NCBI GenBank assembly: GCA_036768485.1
Contig: JAVLUZ010000637.1
Coordinates: forward strand, 124,001 to 188,000
Reading direction: 5' to 3'
DNA length: 64,000 bases
Origin: Mermis nigrescens
Lineage: Eukaryota; Nematoda; Enoplea; Mermithida; Mermithidae
Part shown: positions 35,287-47,100 of the stretch, piece after piece
How positions within the stretch are numbered: the first letter of the stretch is position 1
Layout of the letters: each line of letters begins with the position of its first letter
Notes under the pieces: generated by a model
Seen by the model: only the letters and a program-made list of their open reading frames with translations
What the model was told of the DNA's origin: nothing
Database searches by the model: none
Program-made: the position numbers and the translations under genes

Positions 35287-36317
35287 TAAGTACCTATGCT
35301 ACAGCTAGTGCTGGTCATGAAGCTGTAAAAACCTGCACTCTTCCAAAATGACTGAATATCTACATACTACCTGTACCCCATGGACGTAACTGGTCCAGTA
35401 CTTATGGAGATTATGAGACGGGGATGCCGACTGCAGATCCTAACCAGGAATAATTAGATAACCCCCGGTATTCGCCCTAGGTCCTTTTGACCTTTAGACC
35501 AAAAGACTAATTTTTCGCGAAAAGAATTGAAAAGGTTTCGCGCCAGATTACCTATGGCAAAATCACTTATAAATTCCGGTTCCACAAGCACTCTGTACTT
35601 AAATCACAACAACAAAGAGCTCTATTCCGGGTTGTCATCCACTATAAAACATAACACTTTGAGATTTTCGGTTCGAAAGAGGATTTATGAATTTTGCACG
35701 AAATGATAAATAAAAGGTTTTACCCAAGAGAATCCACAAAAGTAGAGTCGAGCTCGCCCTTTTCCTAATTCCTAACTGCCTGCGGTATACTGCACCTCTA
35801 GACAGTTAATTTTCGTGCTTTTACCAAATGAAACCAAATTTTACAGGCTTAGGCGCTGATACAATGGAAACGACACGCCGGGAATTAAAAGGCAACCGTC
35901 ATCAAAAACTAATAACTCAGGGGGGGGAAGGCCTACAGTAATATAAAAGAGAAAGAAAGGAGATTATTTTTTATAATTGAAATGGGTGCTACTTGCACAT
36001 AGATTTTTCGGGTCTCTGCAACAGCTCAATACGAATAGCGGCATGTCGCCTATGTTTTAATTGTAAAATGGGATAGGGGACTTGTAGGGGTTCCACCGCG
36101 TCTTCGTGTTCCTCGCAACACGTGGCGATAGCCCAACTAACGACACTGCGTGGCTGGGATGCCTCCGCATGTCCTACTGTCGGAAAGTATCCGACTGCAA
36201 CGATCGGAAAATATGGCTGGATTGCCAAAATGTCCTAAAAGACCGGATGGTCGGAATAAAGGCACTAAGATGCGTAATAGCCGTAAGTGTAAACGGCACG
36301 TAGATACACTATCTACA
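35287..36317 (-). repeat. 5' LTR of the Ty3/gypsy element, outer part
   Basis: Matches 16,900-17,945 of the 3' LTR with scattered substitutions and small indels, ending CTATCTACA at 36317. Together with 29591-29979 it makes the complete 5' LTR. The differences between the two LTRs show that the insertion is old. Confidence 0.87.
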
Positions 36318-37604
36318 CTATAAAAGTGGCTTTTAGGCAGCGTACTGTGATACAATTTTGCATAGCGAAACTTCATATTTCATCAGTTGTTCGTACAGTA
36401 CCGTGATTTTGGCTTCAATTTAAATCGCTTTTGCTTGTGACCCATGCACAAGGTTTCGTGAAATAGACTAAAGAAGTGTACATGCAGTACTTTGAGTTTT
36501 GAACACTTATCTATTTTTGTGCTTTCGAAGTTTTAATGAAATAATCGAAAAATCTGATCGGTAGCGGGGCCGTGCTTGGGGTTTTAAGCGGCCCCCAAAG
36601 TTCAATTTGTTCAAAGTAAAGCATTGTTTATAGGGAGCATGTTGCAAATTTTTCATCGTAAACAAACATACTCGTACATCAAACATTTGTCGGATATCGT
36701 AAAAAACATTTCCAAAAATCACTCAGAAAACACTTGGCAATGCTCTGTATTTAAAAGTTAAATCGCAGTATAAACCTTACACAACCGTTCAATGTAAAGA
36801 ATGCTAAGTCTAATTCGTGATCCCAATGTTCGAATTTCAATTTTTCAAAAACTGACCTTCCAGAACACTCTGGGCGTAAAACGGTCTGTTTCACACAAGT
36901 TCGGTCATAAATTTAATACTATCCCGACAATAAGCTGACAGATTGTGATTACAGCATTATACTGATATATACCAGTAATTATGTAACCCTCAGCTTACTG
37001 TCGATAAAAGTTCTTAAAACTTATGCACGAAGTTACGTGAAACAGACTATAACTCTTTATTGAGTTTAAAGAAGCGCCTCCAAGTGCGATGTGTAACCCT
37101 CGAGACGTAGGTATACTTTATTTTTCAGAGTGCTTTGCACATCCCAATGTATAAGCTGGAAGAAGCTGACAAAGTAAAATTATGTAAAACGTGTTTTTTT
37201 TTGACCCAAGATTAGGATGTAAACCTTAAAACGCTAGATTTAACTCTGTATTGACCTTCACAGGAACGCGTTTAAATGCTGTGTAGTCCTTAAAACGTAG
37301 TACTTCAAAATAATAAGAGTATTTTTCGCGACTCACAACACAACCGGAGTTGTTAACAGACATAAAGAATTAAATGCGACCAAAATGTGTTTTTTCACTC
37401 CTCACGCTCACTTTCAGGCGCTAATGCGAAATTCAAAAAACAAAAAATTGCCTTGTCATCAAGAGAATATTTTATTTACAATTCTATACCAATATATTCC
37501 TTGAGGTAATTTTACCGACAAACCGCGAAAAATCGCTGTTATGACATATGCCAAAAATTTTATGCGCTCAGTTTCAATTATCTATGAAAAAAACGCACTA
37601 TGTC
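36318..37604. other. Non-coding stretch
   Basis: No gene or classified repeat is recognised in this AT-rich stretch between the LTR and the next short element. The short frames here lack motifs. Confidence 0.5.
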
Positions 37605-37858
37605 CACACATGGGCGTGGGGGGTTTGGGGGTATGCACCCCCCAGAGGTTGAAATACCCCCCCCAGAAATCAAAATACCTTCCCCCAGAAAAATTTTTTT
37701 TGCTTTTTTAGCAATTTTTTGATGCCATTGGATAGTGCTTGATGAGAAACGTCGAAAAATGGTGATTTTTTGTCGCCATACAACCACTTTTAAGACCATT
37801 TTTTAACCTTTGAAAATTTTTTCACCCCCCCCCAGAATTTTGGTGCTGCCCACCTATG
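37605..37858 (+). mobile_element. G/C-run hAT-like short element with perfect 8-bp duplication
   Basis: Begins CACACATGGGCGTGGGG and ends GCTGCCCACCTATG. It is flanked by ACTATGTC on both sides (37597-37604 and 37859-37866). Internal layout matches the copies at 18548 and 57249. Non-coding. Confidence 0.92.
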
Positions 37859-37945
37859 ACTATGTCCCGTTATAGCTGTCGGTGCACAATTTTAGAGGGT
37901 ACCCAGGTATATCAAAGGAAAAGCCAAGCGCTACCTGATACATAT

Positions 37946-38792
37946 TAGTGTTGTAACAGATCTTTATCTTTTTAGCAAGATAAAGATAAAGATATCTTTA
38001 TCTTTATCTTGACGATTTTTTATCTTTATCTTTTTGGAAAAATCACAGGCTATCTTTATCTTTTTTGATAGGAATTTATCTTGCAAAAAAGATAAAGTAT
38101 GTACATAAGTTAGCACGTAATCCAAAATGCAGGTTTGACGTGAAATACATTTAGGCGCATTCAAGTTTCATTGTAATACAAGTAAAGAAAATAAAACGAT
38201 TGTTTAAATCCTATGGCATGCGGCCCAAACTAATGCCTGTATATCAAACTAAGTAAGCGGGAGTGATATCGATCTAAGCGGGAGTACTAGTACTAGCACC
38301 CACGTTAATCTAAGTCCAAGCCTTGAAAACAGAGAAGTTTGAAAAAATCAATAAGTGTTGCGACTATACTTTGTACAGGCGCAAAGAGCAGGGTTTTGAT
38401 GCTTGTGAAAAGAAAGAAGTGACTTGCTGTCTGCCAGCAGTAGTAGTACGTGGATCAGTCAGATACCGCGGGTAAACCCCCAAACCTACATTTATGTGTG
38501 CTTAATGCCTATCACCTCTTTGATCTCAGATGTAAAAATTAGGGCATTCAGTTGGCTACTTTACATCACCCACTCTCGTTTATTGCACTTCACAAACATC
38601 ATTCTCCTGAGTCCAGGCGACCATATTTACATATGTACACTTCATCTTTATCTTTTTGGTTCCTTTATCTTGCAACTTATCTTTATCTCTATCTCTTAAT
38701 TTTTTATCTTTATCTTTATCTTCTAGATTTTAAAATTTCAACTTTATCTTCATCTTTCACCTTGCGAAAAATCCTTATCTTTTACAACACTA
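37946..38792 (+). mobile_element. hAT-like element with GATAAA/TTTATC subterminal arrays
   Basis: Terminal repeats TAGTGTTGTAA at both ends, flanked by ATACATAT (37938-37945) and ATACATAC (38793-38800), an 8-bp duplication with one change. Just inside the left end (37966-38095) and right end (38640-38784) are dense TCTTTATCTTTATC arrays. The left one forms a palindrome at AAAGATATCTTT. The 847 bases contain no transposase. Other elements in the window share the terminal pattern but not the array. Confidence 0.9.
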
Positions 38793-41013
38793 ATACATAC
38801 ATAGATTTGCAAGATGAATTTGTCTTACAATCCTGAGCACGCGGAGAGGCTCCGAGAATTCAAAATACTCCCGCATATTGCGGTAGAATCCCAGAATTGA
38901 TTTTCTGACAGTTTTTTGTGATTATTGCCCGTTTTGCCCCATCCAGGCCACCAAAAGGGTTGCCGCCATACGTGCGTAGCAAGAAAATTCTGGGGGGTCA
39001 GGATGGGTGAAATTACCAAAAATGTGGTTGTATGGTTGCTACCTATGTATGGCGTTGTATGAGTAGCAAGAACAGGATAATAAATACTTTGCATACGATG
39101 CTCTAATTTTTTTATTTAAAACAAGTTTACTTGTGAAAAACAGAAGACTACAACAGCCTATGGTCGACGAAAGTAAGTCAGCACTGGGTGAGTGACCGGC
39201 GCTGCTGACCTAAAATAATCATTCGCGCACACAAACCGATGTTATGAATACCTACGTCGTCCTACAAGTTGCTATCTGAATCAAGTTTGCACGCTCGCTA
39301 TCGCGTTTTATAAAATAGTACAAACGTAAGGCGAAAATTATCGTGACATCATGGAAATTCAACAACAAGCTCGTTAATTATGTTGCTAATTACAAGGAGC
39401 ATAGTAAAAAGTGCGTTGTTGAGCCGTAGAGCTTGAATCAATCAATCAGTTTTAAATAGCAGGATTTGAATCCATTTTAAATTTTGTAGCATTGCTTTAC
39501 ACTGTTTCGATTGTTTAATGTCACCTGATGATAAGCGCCGAAAAATAGCGTTTTCGGGCCCCACCATAAATCCTCTATATTTTTATTTTTGAAAATTTTC
39601 GGACGCCACAATTCCGACCCAAAACATGCATAATAATAATGAGAAGTTTACGAGTAGAAAGGCTTTACGCCAAAGCACCGATTTTTCCGCATAATGCAAT
39701 AATTCTCTGCATTGAGAAATTTTTTGGCCGTTTTTTGGCCTTCGAAAAAGTTTGGACCTCTGAATTTTGGCCCAACTAATGTACGTACGATTATAATGAG
39801 GAATATAGAACGCTTCCGGCCTAAGTACTAGTGTTGGATTATTTTTCTGACAAGATACGAAAGTGCATACCAACTGCACACGACCTGAGGGGTTTCACTC
39901 CCAAAAGGTGTTCACTCCCCAGAATTCTTAATTTTCCGAAAACATCGTAGAAAACGTGTTGTTTTAAGCATTTTTAGAGATATTGCGACTCAAAAGTGTT
40001 TCGGTGCTTCGCTCCATACACTCATTTATTGACTATATTTTGCTGAATTTACTCGAAATTCTTTCAATATTTTTATCTTCCATAAAGAAAGAGCATCGTC
40101 AGAAAACATGAAAAATTGGTATAATACCAACTTAGTTAAAATAAATAAATACAAATATTAAACACTCTAATTCAATCGCAGAATAAAAAAGTAAGTCGAA
40201 CTATTTTCCAAGCATCATAAACTTTTTTACCGAAGTTTTCATTTTTCGCTCGAACAATTCCGCGATTTAAATCCGCTTTTAATCCCACAGCATTACTTAA
40301 CGCAGTCTAATATTAAAAAAATTGTTTTACGATATATTTCTCAATGTTATGACCATACATGATCTTGGGGATAAGGGGTTTCAATCCCAGAAAATTTTTC
40401 AAACCCCCTCCCGAATTAACGATTTTTCCAAACTTTCCAAGACTTTCCAAAAAATTTGTTGAAAAGGTGCTGATTTAAGCGTTTGTAGCCATCTACTTGC
40501 TCAAAAGTGTCAAATTTTCTACGCTTCGCGCCATTTAGTAATTTTTTTACTTTATTCTGTTCAATTGTTAAGATTTTTTGATTTTTAAAATGTATTCATG
40601 CTCTAGGAAAACAGAGTATGGTCAGAAAAGCCGCTTTTTTGACGAACATCCAACATTTTGAGCCCAAAGAAACACTTTAAACCCCACAGAATTCCCACGT
40701 TGTGCGTATCTGGTCATGATAACAAATCAGCTTCACGATTATACATGCCCTCTTGTTCAGGCATAAAATAAAACTGTTATTGCAACTTTGATATCGCCAA
40801 AGAATGACAGAAATAAAATGCGACGGCTCCGTTTTCGCGTGATTACACTGCAATGCAAGATGTCGTCAAAAATTCAAACCGAATGATAAAGTAACGACAA
40901 CGATATCCTAAAAGGCTCAAGGAGGGCACAAAAGTTGACACTAGGTCGTTGCAATCAGCCGCAAGCGAGCGGCAGGACATTGGCAACAGGCTGACAATAA
41001 ATAAATTAAAAAT
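38793..41013. other. Region downstream of the transporter gene, repeats only
   Basis: A fragment of the G/C-run element (GTGCGTAGCAAGAAAATTCTGGGG) lies at 38,965-39,000. Stretches at 39,890-40,030 and 40,370-40,560 belong to a loosely conserved repeat with CCCAGAATT and a CGCTTCGCGCC half-hairpin. No second gene is visible. Some of this is presumably the 3' untranslated region of the transporter gene. Confidence 0.55.
40551..40556 (-). promoter_or_regulatory. Possible polyadenylation signal of the ZIP transporter gene
   Basis: AATAAA on the minus strand, about 460 bases after the transporter stop codon. It is one of several A/T-rich possibilities, so the choice is weak. Confidence 0.25.
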
Positions 41014-41166
41014 TCAATTAAAATCAATGTCGTTGCCAAAACAGGCCATAATGAACATGATGAACAGTCCGGTTAAAATACCCAGCGTATGTAACGATAG
41101 GGTGAAACAAGCCTTTTTCAAACTTATTTCCATTGCACGATCCATTTCTTTGTTCATTTCGCTTAT
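41014..41166 (-). CDS. SLC39A8/A14-like: ZIP transporter, last exon (after membrane segment VII, segment VIII, stop)
   Basis: The acceptor is TTCTTCAG before ATAAGCGAAATG, phase 0. The exon encodes 50 residues starting [11 protein letters not shown], then segment VIII ([20 protein letters not shown]) and a short tail FGNDIDFN before TGA at 41016-41014. The very short tail is normal for ZIP proteins, whose C-terminus lies outside the cell. No element lies close to this acceptor. Confidence 0.93.
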   Translation of the reverse strand: MSEMNKEMDRAMEISLKKACFTLSLHTLGILTGLFIMFIMACFGNDIDFN

Positions 41167-44100
41167 CTGAAGAAAACGAGCTCTCGACGAAAAATTTATA
41201 AACTGACTGTTATTTAGATTAAGATCTCTAAGACAAGCCTTTGACCATTTAAAGCGGCGGATATAGGATTTTACTGTAAGGAGGGAGCGGTGCGGTACCT
41301 CAATTTTTTTTCAAAAACAGACGAAAATAGGTCTCTTTCACGTGCAAAATAGCATTTTTCGACGTTTTAAATTGTCTAAGCTTATTTAAAATCGCTTTTG
41401 GCGCAACTTTTTGCGAAAAATTTCAAAACTTTCGAGGATTTTACTCAACCCATTGAATTTGTACGATTTTAGCGAAAACCTGGCGCGAAGCGCCAGAAAG
41501 TTTATAAAATTTAAGCGGAAGAACGTTTAGAAGCTTGACTTACTGTTCGATTTCCAGTATTTGTAATATTTGACGTGGAATGTCGAAAATTTTTAGGTTA
41601 TGCTTGAAAATTAGAAGAAAAATATTATGAAAAAAGCGGTTTTTGTTATTGAAATCGTTTTAAAACCTATTCTCTGAGCAAACATATGGCTTGCAGACCA
41701 GTGTTTTTTTTGTACAAGGTCCGTTTGTACATGTACAAAGATGGTCCCTTAAAGTCTTTGTACATTTCGAAACACACAAATTTTTGGGTACTATAATATG
41801 GTACAGTAGCAATTTTAGTGTGGCAAAAACAGAGTTGTTCGACCTTTGGTTACGTATTTTAGCAATTTCTAGGTTTCTGAGGGCAAAAATCAGTAATAAT
41901 CGTCTCAAAACGGCGCGAAGCGCCAAAAAATTTGGCATTTTTCCTTTCAAAATGCAATTTCTGAAATTATAAAGATATATAGAACACAAAATTGCTCATT
42001 TCGGCGCGGAGCGCCGAAAATTTGCGAATTTCGAACATTTTTTGCAGCTTTTGTCTTCCAAAAAATCTTTGAACAAGATTTTTAGGAAGACACAAACTGC
42101 AAAAAGGTTCGAAAATTCGCTAAAATCTCGGCGCTCCGCGCCAAATGAGCGATTGTGTGTTCTGCATATCTTTATAATTTCAGAAATTACATTTTTAAAG
42201 GAAAAATGCCGAACTTTTTGGCGCTTCGCGCCGTTTGGAGACGATTATACTGATTTTTGCCCTCAGAACTAGAAATTGCTAAAATGTAACCAAGGTCGAA
42301 CAACTCTGTTTTTGCCACACTAAAATCGCTACTGTACCTATATTATAGCACCCAAAAAATTTATTGTTATTTTGAAATGTACAAAAGACTTTTTAGGGAC
42401 CATCTTTGTTACGTGTACAAACGGACGCTTGTACAAAAAAAACACTGCTTCCAGACCGCCAGAAAGTATACAAATAAATGTCATTAAAAGGTATTATACG
42501 GCGCTTTGAGAAATTATGAACAATGACGGCCGAAAATCATTGCAAATTACATATATATTTTTTACCACGCCAACAATTTTGGGCCAATGTGAAGACCTTT
42601 AAATCCGCCCAAGACCATTTACGATGATTAAAATGTTCTTTTAAACGAAAACTAAACAAAATGGAAAGGAGTATGCCGTGGAAGTTTTTCATCGCGCATG
42701 TCGAAATGTTTTTGCTTTTCGCTCTAATACCATTACATAAGATTTATATGGCAGAAAATACATAAATTTTCCGTTAATACACAACTCTTTACGGTAACGA
42801 ATATATCTTAATAGCATAGCGTAGCAGGCGGATAGAATAATTTCACCAACCGAAGTTGACCGTCTTCGGACCCTCACAAAAGCGAAGATATTTTAACCTC
42901 TGACCTTTAGCCACATACTCGCGCTTTTAGGCCATTTAAAAAATGTTCAATCATTTTTTTGAACAAAAATAGAAGGCCATCCGCGCCTCCATCCAAAAAT
43001 GGCTGACTGCATACAACGAAAAATTTCGAGCAGTTACACGAAAGCTTAACAGACTAAAAACAACGACATACATACCATGTTTCCCAAAGAAATATACAGA
43101 AAGCATCCAGCCGCCAGAGCAAATATATAAAAGCTGACTTCGTCCATTTCCCCAACAAGTACACCTATTACGAACCCTATATAACAAGTTGCTGCTGAAA
43201 GCAGGTTGTATACCAGTGCCTGCCGCATACTCATTCCGGCTGCTACTAATATTGCAACGTCACCTGAAGAAATTGGAAATAAAATGCTTTCCATAGGCAC
43301 GGTTTTTTGTATTCGGCAAAGATTTTTCTCGATGTACAAAGACTTTTCAGGACAATCTTTGTACATGTACAAAGATTTTTGGGAAGACAAAAACTGCAAA
43401 ATAGGTCTAAAATTCGCAAAAATTTTCGGCGCTTCGCGCCGAAATGAGTAATTGTAATGTTATATATCTTTATATTGGCAGAAATTGCATTACAAAAGAA
43501 AGATGTCAAATTTTTCGGCGCTTCGCGCCGTTTTAAGACGATTCTTAATGATTTTCGCCCTCAGAAACCTAGAAATTAGCTAAAATACACTACAAAACTT
43601 TGTTTTTATCACATTAAAATCGCTAATGTACCATATTATAGTAACCAAAAATTTGTGTGTACAAAATGTACAAAGACTTTTAGGGATCATCTTTGTACAT
43701 GTACAAAGGGACCTTCTACAAAAAACACTGTTCATAGGTAATGATCAAAACGTAATGATAACTAGAGACCAGATTTTGTGTGCAAGAAAGTAGCCATTTG
43801 TGATCAAAAACAGCTGTTTGTGTGCTAATTTTTTGTTCAAATTTAAAGGCCTATGAATTCACTTCGCCAGTTACAAAAAGTATTTTAAACGAAGAGAAAC
43901 TTTTTAGAAGCGATTCAATTATACATTTCAACATTTTCAAACGTTAAACTTTAATACCTATCTGATTAAACTGATTTGTATTGAGAAAAACAATCGCTCC
44001 ACATTAAGAGAAACAAGTGGAGCATACAAAGTGTTCCATCGTTTGTCCGAGTCTTTCTCGCTGACAAATTCTTTCACATCAGGGTTTTTGGTTCCATGAT

Positions 44101-47100
44101 ATTTTTCCATCACATCCATCCAAAAAATAGGCTGCATCTGAAAAACTTTTCCATCGGGCTTCTTATGTAGGACCTTCCTTTTCCTAATTTTCTATGGCAT
44201 ACGAGAGAAACTCGAGCATGGCTATGTTAAAAGTTCTTCTCTTAGGATATCATTTTCGATCAAACTTCTAGCTGGATGCACAGCTATAGCATCTGCAGCT
44301 AGCAGGCTCAAAAATGCACATATTTCTGAGTAGTGTTGGCACTAAATGAGCGCAAAATGCGGAACATGCGCATCAAAACAAAGGTTTTGCGTGCAATTTC
44401 AGGTAAAAACCCCGATTGTGTGCAACTGTGAGCCAAAGTACCGAATTGTGTGCATTAAGGAACAGGCACGTATCTCTGGCGAGAATGGGGGGGATCCGGA
44501 CCCCCAGAATTAAAAAAAATCGAAAAATATGACTTTTTAAACAATAATTTGTGCTATTTTTGGCCTTTTTGGTCTTAGCCCCCCAGAATTGGTGTTGGTC
44601 CCCCCAAAATAAAACGGCCAGCTAAGTGCCTGATAAGGAAGCATCATGTCGCTTCAAAAATAGAGTTTATGCTTCTCTTGCATTGCTGAATCCATCAAAG
44701 TAATAATAAAAAATGTGCGCTTGCACACAAAATCCAGTCTCTAATGATAACATACGTAAATGTGTACAGAGTGGGTCAGAAAACGAATCCCTTATCGTAC
44801 CCCATAACTTCAAAATGATCCCGCCAAATTCAACACGAAACAGCCTATTAAACCGGAAGATCCAGAGATATAATATGATCCATAGATACTTCGAGAGAGA
44901 AAAAGAGGATACGCTACTCACTCTTACATGCATGCTTATTCATACATGCTCACGGTCAAATACTTTGGGCGGGAACCATGTTTCCTGAGGGGAAAAGGGA
45001 GGAGTACATAAACAATTTTTGTATTTAATGCCAAATTTTTATTCTAACGACTGAGATTGTGTCAATTAATTATTGTTTACATACTTTTTATTCCTTAGTC
45101 CCTAAATAAATATTGTTGTAAAAATTTGCATGAAAACAAAGAAAAATAAGGGCAATGGAATGACTTGGACTATCGAATATACAATAAGTATTGTAAGAAA
45201 AGTGTCTGGATGAATGGACTGAACAGTCTACTGCTCTGAAAATAAGTATAATGTACTTGACATTATACTGGTAGACTTCGTTTGTTGCTTCTTCGTCGTT
45301 CGAGCAATGGGGGGTAGTACCCCATAACCCCAATGCGCATGTACATATGCGTTTAAAAAGTGTTATTTTAGGCGTTTTTAGCACATAAATGTCAAATTTT
45401 CGGCGCTTCGCGCCATATATTTTTTTCACATTTTCACGAAATATCTTTATATTTTAATGTTCTACAAAAGAAAAAGTATCGCTAAATGATTTTTAGTAAA
45501 TGAACTACTGACACTCTAGCAAAAACCTCGATCTGGATAACTCACAATGTCCATGATATGACGTGTACAAACAGTATGAAGCTAAGCAGATCACAAGTGA
45601 ATCTGTAATGCGTAACATATAGATAGGTACCTACTCAGTTTATGCATATATAAAAATAAGCATGGAAATAACAATATCCCACAACAGCAGTAATGGAAAG
45701 CAGATCAATCAGATTATGCTTTTCCGAACTTTACACTCGACATTTGAAATTATTATTCTGTCTAGGTAAACCGCCTAGCAAAACAGTAACAACACCTTTT
45801 ATACGGACTATAGTAAAGTACGTAAGGTGTCATGCAATCAAACATGTAACAGGGGATCCCCACCAAAAGTTAGTCGTTCACCTGTCCCTTAAAATCGGAA
45901 AATTTTCGATCCTCCGAATTTTAAAAAGTTTTTTGGTTGGTTTTCAGGTTTTTTAGCCGTTTTTCGCTAAAAATTGGAGATCATTTACCCATAACGCCCA
46001 AATGGCCGGGGAATCCCACCCAAAATTTTAGGCCGTTACATATATGCATGCAAGCGATAATCCTTCCAAATTACTATGCTTTTTCAGATATCCTTTCGGG
46101 CATTTTACGTGCAAAAACACCACTCGTGTTCGCTATTATATACAAAAAGTTTCGTAAAATGAAGTACTTTAAAGAAAAGCAAAGTAATAAAGAAGAACCT
46201 AATTCGTGCGGAAATTCTTCGCACAATACAGCTACTGAAATACTGATTCCAGACAATATATTGACGCTAAATGCCGCTCCGATTGACAATCCATCAATTA
46301 AGTTGTGCAATCCATCGCCAAAAATGATCATCCAAGCAACCGTAGCTATGACGCTTCGCCGACCATCCTTGTCATTTATAATTTCATGACCATGGCCGCA
46401 ACTTAGATCGAGTTTAAACTGAAACGCAAAAATAATCCATCCACGCAGTGTTTTTTTGTATTCGGCTAAGATTTTTCCCGATGTACAAAGACTTTTCAGG
46501 ACCGTCTTTGTACATGTACAAAGATTCCTGGGAAGACAAAAATTGCAAAAAAGGTCTAAAATTCGCAAAAATTTTCAGCGATTCGCGCCGAAATTAGTAA
46601 TTGTGTGTTCTATAGATCTTTATAATGGCAGAAATTGCATTTCAAAAGAACAAATTACAACTTTTTCGGCGCTCCGCGCCGTTCCAAGACGATTCTTAGT
46701 GATTTTTGCCTTTAGAGACCCAGAAATCTGCTAAAATACACTACCAAAAGTTTAACAACTCTGTTTTTACAACACTAAAATCGCTTCTGTACCATATTTT
46801 AGTACCCAAAAATTTGTGTGTACAGAATGTGCAAACACTTTTGTGGACCATCTTTGTACATGTACAAACGGACCTTGTACAAAAGAAACACTGCATCCAT
46901 GTATATGTTACTTCATCTAATTTTACATTATACGCTTTTGCTGACGGAAGAGCTATGAGACAAAGCGAGCAGTAGATGTCTTTGAAATGATTCTTCAGCC
47001 CAACGCATAAGTTATACAAAAAGCATTCAGTTTTACTGAATTATGAAAACAACAAGATACGGAAAATTTCAATGGAACGAAAAATTTTTGAGGCGCGCTT

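Larger units (their letters stand above)
16709..36317 (-). mobile_element. Ty3/gypsy LTR retrotransposon (large, decayed, with nested insertions)
   Basis: Two LTRs of the same sequence flank gag, protease, RT, RNase H and integrase remnants, all on the minus strand. The order protease-RT-RNase H-integrase and the YIDD and YHPQ-type motifs place it in Ty3/gypsy. Without the 5.3-kb insertion in the 5' LTR and the small element at 18548, the element is about 14 kb. That is large for the group because of extra sequence after integrase. On the plus strand it is bounded by CTAC before 16709 and CTAT after 36317, a possible 4-bp target duplication with one change. Stops and frameshifts throughout show it is dead. 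Confidence 0.88.

Noticed and set aside
43264..46893. The elements beside the ZIP acceptors as introners that created the introns
   Set aside because: The elements do not supply the splice sites: acceptors lie 27 and 34 bp outside their ends, and the introns are kilobases longer than the elements. Insertion into existing introns is simpler.
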